A DNA stretch of 64,000 bases, taken from assembly GCA_902702965.1 (NCBI GenBank), contig CACRXP010000049.1, positions 1,069,591 to 1,133,590 on the forward strand. Reading direction: 5' to 3'. This document shows positions 24,345 through 36,930 of this stretch, in pieces. A program made the position numbers and the translations under genes. Source of the stretch: Spirometra erinaceieuropaei. Taxonomy: Eukaryota; Platyhelminthes; Cestoda; Diphyllobothriidea; Diphyllobothriidae. Position 1 is the first letter of the stretch; every line of letters starts with the position of its first letter. A model generated the notes under the pieces. The model made no database searches, was not told the origin of the DNA, and saw only the letters and a list, made by a program, of their open reading frames with translations.

Positions 24345-25095
24345 GTGATGCTGTTGTTGGTGGGAGTGTGTGTGATGTAGTCGGCGGTTGTCAACCGCAT
24401 GTTTTCGTGAATCCGCATGTGGCCTAATAAGCCCACGTGGCAAGTGATTGTACGGAGGCACTGACGGCAGTTGAGGCGGGTATTATGCATGTAGACTGGC
24501 TCTCCGGACACTGGTTTGCCAGTGTCCGTACGATGTACTCGCAACTGGCCGACCAGGCCGATGTGTGAGGTGAATGTGTGATCGCAATGGGGACAGACAC
24601 GAACCGAGTCCGCATCGTTGGAGTGTGGAATGTCGGTGATGATGGTAGTAGATGATGGGACATCAGAGTCATTCCATCGGCGGGGAGAGCGCGTGAAGTC
24701 GTGGCGGTGGTGATGCTGGACGCTGTGATCGATGCAGAGATGGGGCTGGGCGAATCGTGGCCGTGGTGCGGGTGGTCGGCGGGGGTTCGTGGGAGGGACG
24801 AGGGTGGGGGAGGAGTTAGACGTTGTCGGTTTGGTGGCGCATTGGGTCCGAAGGTGTCCAACGGGACCGATTCGTGAGCGAAATACGCATGGGCAGCAGT
24901 GGCATGTTGGATGCGGCTGATGGTTGGCACTGAGGAGGCGAGGCACCTATGAGTTGCGAGCCTCGCGTTCGGCTTTGGCAGTGACGATCCGATTGGCGTC
25001 GTAGATGGCAGTACCATTCTTAACTTCTCTCCTCAAGGGCGAGGTCTTTGCGAGTCTACGGGTTGATATGTTATCGCTTAAGGGCATTTTTCAAC
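24345..25095 (-). pseudogene. C-terminal fragment of a non-LTR retrotransposon endonuclease-reverse transcriptase
   Basis: Read on the minus strand, the fragment begins with pieces YNGTLKNALKR and INP, followed by NGTAIYDANRIVTAKAEREAR. These are the last conserved part of a LINE polyprotein I know from diphyllobothriid tapeworms. Stops and frame changes interrupt the frame near 24960-25060. Downstream, in the frame of 24338-24946, are three C-x2-C-x12-H-x3-H fingers. The first has Gln for the last His, the second (CPHCDHTFTSHIGLVGQLRVH) has Gln for the first His, and the third (CRQCLRTITCHVGLLGHMRIH) is complete. No polymerase or endonuclease domain is present. The copy is 5'-truncated and dead. 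Confidence 0.75.
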
Positions 25096-25479
25096 GTGCC
25101 ATTGTAGCTGCAAGACTCACCAAAAATACCAAGTTTGAGTCAATGAAATGAGTTGGTGGCCATGCGCAAACCTGTTAACCGTGGGTTGTTGAGATTCGAA
25201 TATATACCATACAGATCCTAGTCGTATGGTATGATGTTCGACGATGGAAATGCTTTTGCCGCTCGGCACCGTACCAGTAGCCATAATCCGCTGACATAAA
25301 AAGTCTAGAGGCCCATAAATAGTTTTAATACAAGGAGTGGACCAACTCGAATTGAATAGCGCGAACATTTAATACCAAAGAAATGGGCTGACATAATTAT
25401 CATTTGTCATTAGTCAGCTATCGAACGTTATCAATTATTCCTATTCGGAGCAATGTCTCGACAATTATCCATTGAAATT

Positions 25480-26448
25480 CGAGGCTGGACGAGAAATAAA
25501 ATCCAAACAGATAGGACCAGAGAGATGTGCACCGAAGTTTCCGTAAACGGCTGCACGCAGAACCCCAACATTGCGGGGGTGGTGGGTCTGCTTTCAACTC
25601 CCGCTCCCCCCTCCCCCACTCCAAGGCACATGAGGGGAGGTAGGTGAAGAGGTCAGCAAACCTGATCTGCATCCACCCTCAATTCCGCACTTCTTCCCTG
25701 TCCCCCCCCCCCACTCCAGCATCCCACTTCCACCCAATTGTGAATTAACTTTATGAATGCCCAACGATCACAGTACCCGGGGTAGACACCAAGACAGGGC
25801 AATAATAATCTACACGTGTTCCAGTTGTTGACTGTTTACGGCATAAACCTGACTGCCGTTGATCCCAAAATGACGTTTTGATGTTCATTCTCAAGTACTG
25901 CACAGACTGGGACCTGCGTCCAGGATCCGCCATCCACTTTCCGGTGGTGGTGGGGGGGAGCTGAGGGGAGGGTGAACGGAGGAAGCGTAAACAATCACGG
26001 AACGGGGTCGGGTTGGCCGCTGAGCCCTAACGGGTCACACCGCCAACAGTCGGCACTAACAGCCTGTTGATCTGACGTCGCACTCTGATTGGCTGGAGCT
26101 GCATATTGCGCGCGGTCCTTCACGCGCCCACCAACTGAGCCAAAACTGACCACGTAACTGCAAGGACTGTCGCTGCAAGCGGAAGAATTGCTTGCATTCT
26201 AGGAGCCAGGGGCATTCTGGACCTAGGTGAAGTTTGGAGTTAATGTCGCATGATTTAGAGCTCAGGGTTTGTATTTTAATTAAACGGTTAGGTCCAAGTT
26301 TTGACCTCGAACCCCAGAAAAATTTCCTTCACAAGTGTTCAAAGGGAAATTTTACGTCGGGGTTTCACTTGTGACCTCTGGGACTTGGGAAGCAATTGTC
26401 AGTCTTTGCTTTACTATATTTACCACATCAAAAGCCTGGTCCTTATAA
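25480..26448 (+). repeat. Segment Z, inner left part of the inverted duplication
   Basis: It matches the minus strand of 29150-30085 nearly throughout. Landmarks are GCACGCAGAACCCCAACATT.., the poly-C tract before CACTCCAGCATCCCACTTCC, GGTAGACACCAAGACAGGGC, GCGCGGTCCTTCACGCGCC and GCGGAAGAATTGCTTGCATT. No coding signal is seen. It is one copy of a dispersed non-coding repeat or part of the duplication; both may be true. Confidence 0.7.
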
Positions 26449-29149
26449 CGTGAGAACGGCATTCAGCAACCTTTCCTTATTTCAGGGGAGAATGTGAGCG
26501 CGCCATTTTGTCTATCGCTCTAGCTGGACTTTTTGCGGGTGGTCGCGTTGCTAGGCAAGTAATGAACGCCATAATTCTTCCTGAAATCATGTCAAGCCAG
26601 CTGAAGCCACTCGTCCGTCGACATACCGTGTCAGATTATAAGGTTACTGTGGCTTTGAGAGTAGTCGGAACATATCGGTGCATATCAACTACCTATCTTG
26701 AGTATGAAGGGCCTGCTATGTAAACTTATTCGTCAGCAAAGGATTGCTTCAAAATCAGAATTAGGCAAGAGGAACAGGTCGAGTGAACATCTATTGAGAA
26801 GATTTACTGCATCTGAAGTACAAGCACGCGAATGAACGTGGCATCCTCCGCCTTAATACTCCCTCGCGAGGAGACGAAAATAACTGCCGTTGCATGCTCC
26901 TTGCCCCAGGTCACTTTACATCCGTAGACTTCGAATGGGTCGGTCGAAGATAAATTCGCGTGAACTTACCACTAAAAGAGTTCAGTCGTTGTATTCTAGT
27001 CTGACATACCTAATCATACTGTCCGAGCAACACCGCAGTCCGTCTTATCCACTGTAAATCCCATCTAACTTTAAGACCGTCTCTAGATTCGCATCGAGTT
27101 GCAGTGAGCTTTTTGTCAGTTTTGGCCAGCTCTTGTTTAACTTTTACCCTGTATGTATATGTCAACTGAGTTTGCATTCATGGAGAAGGAATTAGGAACC
27201 ATGAGGGCCTTTCTCCCTCCCCCAAATAAACAGAGGATGGCATCATTTGCAGGCATGTGCGAGCATATTTATACAGGTTAAAGTTATTTAAAATGTGTGC
27301 ATAGATGATCAGTACAACTTCTGACCGTGTATTTCTCCGAGTTCATAGAATTGGGTCTAATGTGTGTCACATATCAACAAAAGCAGCATTCGAGAAGGAT
27401 AAGACACGATCGCTGGGAGTAGAATTTCATTTAATCGACTTTCTGTACTCCATTCTAACCCATCCACATAAACGGCAGAAACTGACACTGCACTGTTCTG
27501 ATGACGGAAGGAGGAAGTTTTCGAAACGTCCGTACAAACATAATTTGCCCAGAGAACTCGCCCTCACTACCTCCTCGTCTTTTTTGGAGAATGATGAACG
27601 TGGTATATGCATTCTAGATTTGCTTGCATTTGTCGGTACCTCTCTCAGCAGACAAAGGGGACTGGAATGACCATTTATGGCCTATTAGCCTTAATGAGTT
27701 AATCATACCCAACTCCAGGTTGAAAGTATCTTAGATTCGAACACGGATCTTTGATCGGACGCTCTGCCAGAAACGACCATTCCAGTTTTCAATGTTTTTG
27801 TCTGTAAGCTGCCACTGTTTAGATTACTGGCGTATTCTACAATATAAACATATAGTATTGTTGATATTTTAATACAATCAATCAGCCAGTCATTGTCCCG
27901 ACAGGAATTTATAAACAGAACTACACGCAGACGTTTCAGATGGTGAGAAGATAGGGTCTGTCAGATGGATCATAAGTCCTTCATTGAACCAAAGTTCATC
28001 CTTATTTTCCCACCTGGCATAGTCTGACATTGAGGTTGTCTATTTCCTTTTCATAGAGATGGACGCGCAACGACCTGCTGACTTCCCGAAACAAACAAGC
28101 TCAGATGGCGGAAGACAGTCTTTTCAGGAGTTTGACTTTGACAGGTTATGAGACAATGAAGATATGGATATGGTCACACCGAAGTAGAAGTGAAGGTCTA
28201 TTTATTTGACTATGACCGCTCGTGCAGATCTGTTAATACCGGTTCGTTTGACCAAAACGAGGGGCGTGGAGAGATTATCTTGTGACAAATACCTCCTCTA
28301 AAATTATTCCTTAAGTGACTGCATGCTGCTAGCTTGCGGAAACGACAATGATACAGCGCTCTGACTGGAAATGTATCTGTATTTGCGCTTTCCTAGTGTG
28401 ACAGCTGTTCTGGGCCAAAGAAGCCTATAACTGGGCGATCATAACGAAGAATCGTTGGACTGCAAATCTCAGGCAGCTGTCACGTATCAGTCTGTTCTTG
28501 ATTTCGAGCCGAGAGCTAAATGAGTCGTTATATTTCTTTGTAAAGCCACTCAGATTTTAGCTCTGTTAAATGCTTGCAATTCGTGGCTTCTCATGTCCGT
28601 CTGATCATGTGAGACAATCTTCACTCTGACACTGCCAATAAGTGCTGACTTATATACAGTAATTGTCAAAAAAAACAGAAAAGCGCTCTTGGTTGGTTAT
28701 TTTCTAATCTTTAAATGATAGACCGGCAGAATAGGAGTAGGTGTCAGTCTTTTGGAAAACGATCGAAGATACGAATTTACGCAGCTGCCAGTTAATCGAA
28801 GAATATCGGCTAGCATGCTGCTCACTTGTACCAGTTGCCCCCAATATGTGAATGTGTCGGTTATGTCAAACTTGACAACGCCGGTCGCATGCTGCGTGGT
28901 GAAACCTGTGGTTCCGGGCGTTGGAGTGACTACTCAACAGTTAGAACGGTATGCCATCTCGGTCCGCTAGCTTGTTAGCCCAGAGCGCAGACTCACCTCC
29001 TGACGGGAGGTACTCCGATGTAATCACACTGAGTGTTTGTCGATACTTGTTTAGAGAAGGCCAAACTGCTGCTCGACGAAAATGTCGGCTACACATATGG
29101 AACCCCGCTTGAATCCTAAGTGCTGGAGCGTATTTTCAAACTGATTGCC
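26449..29149. other. Central spacer of the inverted duplication
   Basis: It lies between Z and Z-prime. It holds the hammerhead-like motif at 27498 and weak, uncertain inverted similarity at its edges (for example CATACCGT at 26622 and, on the minus strand, near 28951). No gene is recognised. Confidence 0.4.
27498..27530 (+). ncRNA. Hammerhead-ribozyme-like motif
   Basis: CTGATGA at 27498-27504 is followed by a helix with GGAAG / TTTTC (about five pairs including wobbles) and then GAAACGTC at 27523-27530. The last block has the self-complementary ACGT and the GTC cleavage triplet typical of minimal hammerheads. Helix I is weak (TGT / ACA only). All core positions are intact. Confidence 0.4.
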
Positions 29150-30085
29150 TGGTCCAGGCTTTTGGTGCGTCAAACAAAGTAAAGTAAAGACAGACAATTG
29201 CTTCCCAAGTTCCAGAGGTCACAAGTCAAACCCCGACACAAAATTCCCCCTCTGAACACCTGTGAAGGAAATTTGTCAGGGGCTTGAGGTCGAAATTTGG
29301 ACGTCACCGTTTAGTTAAAATACAAACCCCGCGCTCTTAATCATCCGACATTAACTCCAAACCTCCACGTAGGCCCAGAATACCCCTGGCTCCCAGAATG
29401 CAAGCAATTCTTCCGCTTTCAGCGGCAGTTACGCATCGGTTTTAGCCCCGTTGGGAGGCGCGTGAAGGACCGCGCGCAATATGCAGCTCCAGCCAACCAG
29501 AGTGCGACGACAGATCAACAGGCTGTTAGTGCCGACTGTTGGCGGTGTGACCCGCCACGGCTCAACGTCCAACCCGACCCCGTTCCGTGATTGTTTACGC
29601 TTCCACCGTTCAGCCTCCCCCACCTTACTACTCCCGGGCAGTGGATGGTGGATCCCGGACGCAAGTCCCAGTCTGTGCAGTACTTGAGAATGACCATCAA
29701 AACGTCATTTTGAGATCAACGGCAGTCAGGTTTATGCCGTAAACAGTCAACAACTGGAACACGTGTAGATTATTATTGCCCTGTCTTGGTGTCTACCCCG
29801 GGTACTGTGATCGTTGGGCATTCATAAAGTTAATTCACAATTGGGTGGAAGTGGGATGCTGGAGTGGGGGGGGGGGGACAGGGAAGAAGTGCGGAATTGA
29901 GGGTGGGTGCAGATCAGGTTTGCTGACCTCTGCACCTACCTCCCCCATGTGCCTTGGAGTGGGGGGGTTGAGAGCAGACCCACCACCCCCTCAACTTTGG
30001 GGTTCTATGGACAGCCGTTTACCGACACTTTTGGCGCACATCTCTCCGGCCCTATCCGTTCGGATTAGTTCAATCCCAGTAAAAT
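29150..30085 (-). repeat. Segment Z-prime, inverted partner of Z
   Basis: Inverted copy of 25480-26448 with the same blocks in reverse: CAATTGCTTCCCAAGTTCCA, GCAAGCAATTCTTCCGCTTT, GGCGCGTGAAGGACCGCGCG, TGTCTACCCCGGGTACTGTG, and the poly-G tract at about 29865-29877. It is closer to its partner than W is to W-prime. Open frames at 29429-29700 are by-products. Confidence 0.7.
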
Positions 30086-31454
30086 TATGTTCACATCTTC
30101 GTGCAGTTTTATTAACAGCAAGTTGTTGGTACTGGACTAGCGTGCAGTATTGAACAGCAGAATTCATTTCTATCGTCTTACATGTTACGGGACGATCGGG
30201 ATCTGTGCGGAATGTATTCAGTCGCTTGTTACCTAAGGTTAACAAAAGAGCTTATTTAAGTTATTTTGTGGATTCATTCCTGCCTTTTTGACCCCGTCTC
30301 ACAAGGTATGTCCACGTAATGGGTAGAAATTCTGTTTTTAGGTGAGGACGAAGTAATTTTTTATCTCCTGGGTAGACAAATTCCTTGTAAGTGATTATGT
30401 GGGAAGGCATTTAATGTGCCCTCTTTTAAAGATTCTCTATGGCTCATTGCATCAACGTTTGCCGTCTGATCAGTAGACGATGTTAACGGCTTCGAAGTAG
30501 AGATCAATACTCATGGCCATAGGATTAGACAGAGAACGCTTCTAAACAGACAATTTGTTTCGGGTGCATTGATGGAGAAAACAGAGGTCTCATTGTGAGT
30601 GACTCACTGAGGTGTCAGTCATGGAAATAGGAATCTATTTTTCCCTGGGTTAAATGCATAGTTTAACATTTGAAAAACTGCCACTGGTTCCTGTCAAATG
30701 GGAATCGCTAAGCCATTTACTCGGACGTGGTGTATCAGCACATCATAACTTATAACTACAAATATTTGAGAGCAGCTAAATGCCGATTGTTTGATCCTAA
30801 TCGTCCCAAATTTCTTAAAGGCCTTGCCATCGAAAATCACTTGATTAGGGAAAAACGCACAAAATTTACAGTCGCATGTTCGTGTCCCAGCAAAGGCAGT
30901 GTTTCATTTACTTCTTCCGGTAAGCGTAAAAGGGTTCGAAATGGAAAATTTCTTAGGGATTCTAGTCGCAAGATGCTGGTGAGTGAAAGTATGATAGGGA
31001 GGGTCATGTTATGAAGGCAAATTGTGGCCTACGAATAAGTCCCAAACAACAAAATATAAGACGTGAACTGAATGTCCTTCGTTTGGCAAGTATGTCGGTG
31101 ATTCAGATACAGGAGAAAAAATCCAAACAGGTGGAAAAATCCGGAAAGCAAATCTGTCCAGAGAAGTTGGGATGTAGAGGGGGCCATAGGAACAAAAGAG
31201 GAATTACTTATAGGCCAAGTAGAGAGAAGTCAGAATAGAGTGAACTGATGCTCGCTGAATTCCGTTTTCCCTTGGTTGCCTTCCAAATCTCAGTCCTCAT
31301 GAATGCCAGTTGGGTGAGGGAAAATAGCGTCCAGGGAGTGTTCATGGACTAGCCAAATAAAGGTTGTAATATTCTGGGTTCAGATATATGGGCCAATATG
31401 AATAAACTGGGTGTTAATGAAGTGTTACCAAGCTAGATGCATCCCTACAGGATT

Positions 31455-32612
31455 TCTAGTTTATGGACTGGAATTACCGTGAATTGCCCTGTCTTACAAT
31501 CATTGAACCCTGTAGATGCACCTTCATGACATGCAAGTGTTTCGTAAACTTCTTTAAGAGGCGACCGAACGGATGGGTTGGACCATAGTGAAGGACGTGT
31601 TGCTCGCACTCACAAGGAAGAGAATGCAGAACTGTAAGTGTCACTTGTCGGCATTTCTTGTAATTTATTGGCGGCTTGCTCATTACCTGTGTTTTAAATT
31701 CGACCATGGGTCCGTATGTGTGGGCGCTTCTGGATAAATTTCAAGTCTCTCACCTAATTTGAAAATCCCAAAAAAGCAAAAATTACATTCTAGGTGGTTT
31801 TTGGAATGGGATGGGAAGGGAGTTTGTTGGGACAAATCATCACCGGGTGCCACTCAATAATGTGAAATTTGGCACGTAGTTTTTTGGAACAGACAGGGTG
31901 ATCCTTTGCCACATGAGGAAGCGCACAGAAGCAGCTGAATAGAGTTGTCAGAGCATAAATTGCCTAATTTGCTTTGGTGCAACATATGTGAATTCAGGAA
32001 GTCCTCGCAACGAAAGAACTCCAAAAATGTATACTCATGACTAGCAGCGTGGGTATCGATAATGTGCCAGAACCGGCTGGCCTTATTGGTTCAAGTGGGT
32101 CTGATGAATTCACAACTAACAATCGTCAAAAAGTCATAGCCCTTTGGAGTATACTGGGGGTAGTAGGAAGTCGTGTTCCCAACTGTATTCCAATTTCGAA
32201 GGACGACACCGTTCACCGGAAGGTATTGATTTGCTTCCTAAGCCCCTTCGTTATCCAGAGCAATGGACATGTGCACAGCCTTGGAAACTGTGTGGACGCT
32301 CAGAATTTGGCAGGTTGTAAATATTGTGAAATTACTGCCATTTGCGTGCGTCCAGACAATTTATCACAAATCAAAGTACACCCAGAGAATATCCGCATTA
32401 TCTCATCTCATCATAAAGATTTCCATCCTTAATAATCCTTGCTAAAACGAGACCACACTCAACTGACTACCTTCGGCGATGGTCATTACAATTATCTGTA
32501 CTTCCTTGCCGACGTCACTTCGCATGGCCAGTATTCGGACGCTGGTCGCGAAATGTAACTCGTGGCCTTCGTGCGCCAAAACACAGAACACTCAAATCGG
32601 TGAGTAGCCAGT
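31455..32612 (+). repeat. Segment A-prime with a conserved 131-codon open frame
   Basis: Inverted partner of 20640-21850. The frame at 32037-32432 starts with ATG, reads MTSSVGIDNVPEPAG, and ends TAA. Six or so cysteines (in NCIP, LICF, GNCVD, GCKYCE, AICV) are shared with the partner. The function is unknown; the Cys content would suit a small metal-binding or disulfide-bonded fold, but no known finger spacing is seen. At the right end it abuts a fold-back arm at 32612. Confidence 0.6.
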
Positions 32613-32870
32613 TTGCAAGGCCATCGAAAATCAATGGGAAAAATGCATGCCACTTAAGTGGTCATTTTTTACCGCGTGGGGTTTCTTCAGGCGATTAAAA
32701 GGAAGTGTATTTTAAAGCTGACATCCTGCCGAGTGCGAAATGTTATAAGATTATGCCACAAGACAATCAGTATTACAACAACGCCTAGGTACTCCTTCCC
32801 AATCGAAGGCGCATTTCAGACTCTCAGCCAACATTTCATGAGATCGGTCACTCACTGTATGTCCACTAGT
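32612..32870 (+). mobile_element. Single arm of the fold-back family
   Basis: GGCCATCGAAAATCAATGGG, AAATGCATGCCACTTAAGTG, CTGACATCCTGCCGAGTGCG and CATTTCATGAGATCGGTCAC match the right arm at 52690-52925 in order. Confidence 0.6.
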
Positions 32871-35454
32871 GCACATTGGAAAGAAATAATCATTGGCGGT
32901 AGAGGTGAAACCGCAACGAGAGTTCTCTTACTTGCGCCAAGCAATTTACTTCTGCATTCACTTATTATTCTCCTCAATCACATCTGAAGTTTCTGCATGA
33001 ATTTTTGGCCACGAGGGAGGTGAATTATCTTGCTGTATAAAATTACTGCAAGTTTTATCCTTCAGTTGAACTACTACAGTCGGTCCACCACGCATTTATT
33101 GGTGCTCTCCTTATCAGAACACTAAATAAAAACGTTATGACGGAGCAGAACTGTTCATTCGAGGATCAAAAACTTGCTCGATATATTGCGGGATACAATG
33201 TCTTTCCAGACAAGTTTGCGTGTGAGGTTCGCAGACTGGATTCCGAAAAAGGATGTTGAAATTTTGGGAACTGCCCGCAAAATACCTGCGAAAGAGAGGT
33301 GGTTAGCGGAAAAAAGGCCTGAACCATATGAGTCAAGATGAAGGGAAGATTAAGAGGATTCACAAGAAGTAGCAAGATATCTGCAAAAATAAAATTTTAA
33401 ACTGAATTTAGCCGCACGCTTTTCATTTTTTTCAGAGCGTTGTGGTTAACTGCCGTCACAGCAAGACCTTTGCATGCCATGACTGGGCGAATTTGACAAA
33501 ACGGGGGTTTTTTGAAGAGAAGGATTGTTCGAACCAGATTTCGTGTTGAACAATGATTTGAGTGTGACCTCTAGTCCAAGACCTGGAAGAAGTAACTGTT
33601 AATGCATATTTTATGGTGCCTTGACCACGTACCCCAGCAAGGACGGTCTGTTACAATGTGTTTGTAATTATTGAAAAATCCGGCAGCCGGAAGAAAGTCA
33701 GTTAAATTCTGTCTTATTGGAATTCTGAAATAAATTACTTTCAGAATGCACTTCAGATCACACATCCAGAAGACTTCTTTAGAGTAACGAAGGAAAAGGT
33801 ACATTTGGTCGTGAATTTAAAGCGCGCCGAACGTGGACCAAACGAATTGATTGAATGCTCATTGTCTTGGTCTCTTTTAAATTTTCAAAAACTTTATAAT
33901 AAAGTTAACTAATGCCTGATACCCGAATTTGTTGTCACGGTAATTAATGACGTCATTAAATTATACTTTTAACTTGTGTGGGATCGTCCACCGAACAGCT
34001 TGCCGAAAAATCTGTCCCATTTCGTACCGGAGATCAGCCTTGGGCTCCTACAAACAGTCGCACGACAACCAGCAGTGATGCTAAACCCTGCCGATAAGGA
34101 CTAGGAAGGCTTATGTAGTCCTTTCTGGCATATTGCCTGTCGCTACCCAGATGTGCTCAACCCCATGCCCGAATAACTTGGAATCCGAATCCCGACTCTT
34201 TGTTCGGCGAGCTTCCAGTTCAACTCTCTACCGCTGAGCCACTACTCGTCACCCAGTCCATTAGGATGGGAAATATTCACTATCGCAGGAGGACGTTCAT
34301 CCACCAAGTTACTGGCTTGGAGACAGAGTTTGAAATAATATTCTTAATGGAAGAATTTGATAAAAAAAAAACCAAAGCTATGAAGGGGTGGGGATTTGGA
34401 AGAGGTAACGATGGAGGCGTTAGATCGGTTTGCGGAACATACTTGTCCCCTTACACCTTGGCATTCAGTCTAGTGCCCCCGCAGACAGTCGTATGGCAAA
34501 CAGTAATGATACAGAGAATTAGAAAATATCCGAACCTGGGGTTGTGCACGGTGGGCTGATTACGACCACCTCTAAGTCTCCCTTTTTTGATGAGTAGTTT
34601 TGCATCCTCACCGGTGGCTAAGCGACTACCTTCAAGAGCTCTAGATTAGTCACCAAGGGGCAGTTGGCGAAGCATTTTCCGCATACTGATCAACTGTCTC
34701 CATCCTTACTCCTTCTGAATGTCTAGTCTTTTCACGGCTTTTGTTTTTGCCAAATTCTTCCAGTGAAAAATTATTTTACACCCTGTCACCAGTCAACAGT
34801 CGACTATTTCGGGCTGGTCGTATTGGTCCAGCTGTATCAGTATCAGGCTTCGACTATTCTGCACGTTGTCAACTGCAAATTAACATGCCGATCCTGCTTT
34901 CGTAAATGGACGTTTAAGTTGAGACTTAATTGTCTTAGACTCAGATTTTGCCTGACTTAGGTACTTGTGGAAGGGATGTAAGCGGACATTGTACTTAGTT
35001 TCGATCAGGGTAAATTATTGTGCTCGCATCCCATTATGCGATCGACATTTCACACCTCATCTGAAAAACCGTGGTAGCTCTCAGTGGGTTCAGGCATTAA
35101 GCGCCATATACCTTAACTTCCATACGCACTCAACAATCGCGTTTCTATCACTTCAGCGACTGTTGGGAGTATGGACCTCATTGTCATATACCAACAGCAG
35201 GACAGACGGGTGGAAGTATTCATGATTCCCAACTTAAATATGCAAATAGCAAAAGCCGCTTTTTCATTCTTAGGGGCAGGAAGGAGGTTTGTTTCGTCCT
35301 CGAAACAACTCTGCACACTCATTCACCTGAAGAACTATGTCCCGGGTCCGACTACCAGTTACTCGCCGTTGACACTATTCAAGAGTGGCCAGTTAGTGAA
35401 TATCTCAAGGACATCGATATGGACACTGCACGGACGTGTCAGCTGGAGCTCATA
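32871..35454. other. Interval where Hey exons 2 and 3 would be expected in the duplicate
   Basis: By position this corresponds to 8291-20640 on the left, but no Hey exon sequence is seen on the minus strand. Besides the SINE head at 34185 I recognise nothing. Confidence 0.4.
34185..34252 (-). mobile_element. tRNA-like SINE head, degenerate
   Basis: The minus strand reads TGGCTCAGCGG (A box) and, about 40 bases on, GGGATTCGGATTCC (weak B box). It looks like a decayed tRNA-derived SINE. Confidence 0.4.
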
Positions 35455-36044
35455 AGTCTAATTCATGTTTAATGACTGCCAGCCCTAGAGCCCTCTGTGC
35501 TGACTAATATGCGTTCGCTCCTGTCAAGATCTGCTACCAGCTCCAGCTTTTGCTGGGTCATAATTATTGTTGATGTTGCCGCGCCCTCAGACGCACATAT
35601 GGAAACACACAAACAGTCTGAAGGGCAAAGTAACTGCCCAGGGCAGATGGCAAAGGCTCCTGCGCTTGGACAGCTGCTCAACCCAGCTAACCAATAACTG
35701 GGGGGGGGGGGGAGTGATTTGAGTGCTTCCTCTCCCCTCCCTCCCCCGGCATCTCGGTGTGACAAACTCTGCTCAGTCGCTGACCAATCACAAGTCGCCC
35801 AAGCGTCTGGACGACTTCCTTTGCCCGCTCGCCGTAAATGCAAGCAGCGAGTGGAAGAATGCAAGGTGGCAGTTAACACCTGCCAAAGCGAGCTTAGGGG
35901 AGACCGTAAACCCCCCGGGGGGTAGTCACGATGTGGCTATTTTTGACGAAAACTACAATAAATATTTATGAACTGTACACTTCGGTCAACTCGTTTGTCA
36001 TCGTAGAATGCGGAGAAAATTCTTCTTGCCCCCATTTTAAAAAC

Positions 36045-36118
36045 CTCGGCGAACTCGGTGGGAGTCGAACCCACGCCAGCATAGCCAAAGCTCTAGCCAT
36101 GTGAGCTATGAGACCCCA
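36045..36118 (-). mobile_element. tRNA-like SINE head
   Basis: The minus strand shows an A box (TAGCTCACATGG) and a B box (GGGTTCGACTCCC) inside a perfect five-pair T arm GTGGG..CCCAC. The two 5' and 3' acceptor ends do not pair, so this is a tRNA-derived repeat and not a working tRNA. Confidence 0.5.
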
Positions 36119-36344
36119 ACGGGAGCCGCGATATTAATGACAGTTGGATCAACTTACCCACCTAGTCTACTACAACTTATGTAGTCCACCAAATCTGATA
36201 CAGTAAGCCGATTGTCCAAGCAGGATTTCCTAGGTAATAAATCCAGAATCCATCAGAGGAGAAACAGGTTCACATCATTAATAGGTGGTTTGGAGAATTT
36301 CAAATGATGTATTTTGACCCAAATATATTAAATTCATGGCTCCC

Positions 36345-36435
36345 AATGGGGCCTCGTGGCTCGATTGGCTGGAGCTTTGGACATACTCAAACCTTCTCCT
36401 TGATGTCGTGGGTTCAAATCTCACTGAGTTAGGTC
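36345..36435 (+). mobile_element. tRNA-like SINE head
   Basis: It has an A box TGGCTCGATTGG and a B box GGGTTCAAATCTC about 45 bases later, the spacing of RNA polymerase III promoters in tRNA-derived SINEs. No acceptor stem is formed. Confidence 0.5.
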
Positions 36436-36664
36436 AAGAATAAATTATTCGAAATTTGCCAAAACAACCAACCTGAGAAAGGCATCTGATTAACTAATGT
36501 CCGTGATAAACTAACAGAGTGGTAGTCAATACAGTCTGAAGCGCTCGCACGAAATAGACTGCTCAAACAAATCCTTCCAGATATAAAAAAGACGTCCGCT
36601 ATCCATCTTGAAAATCTTTATCTTAGAATAATTGTAAGCCAACCTGATTGCAAGAAATATAATT

Positions 36665-36930
36665 GAATCTTTAAGGGCATTGAAAATCAATGAAAAAAAT
36701 GCATGCTACTTAAGCAGTCATTTTAACGAGTTTGGTTTTTAGATGCAGCCAAAAAGAAGTTTGTTCGAAAGTCGGCGTGGTGGGGTAACTGAATAATTAT
36801 AGAATTATGCTGCATGATGATTGGCTTTACAACACTACTTAATTAATCTCTTCGAAACGGAAACGCATTTCGTAATTTCTGTTGAGATTTCATGAGTTAG
36901 CCCACTTGCTGTAAGTCTTCAAGTACGTTT
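36665..36930 (+). mobile_element. Single arm of the fold-back family, degenerate
   Basis: GGCATTGAAAATCAATGAAA, AAATGCATGCTACTTAAGCA, TAGAATTATGCTGCATGATG and GATTTCATGAGTTAGCCCAC match the right arm in order. Confidence 0.55.

Noticed and set aside
28057..28144. Possible 88-nt internal exon (pyrimidine-rich acceptor, open frame MDAQRPADFPKQ..., GT donor)
   Set aside because: No neighbouring exon or recognisable protein; signals of this quality occur by chance.
36045..36118. Functional tRNA gene
   Set aside because: A and B boxes and a T arm are present, but the acceptor ends do not pair.
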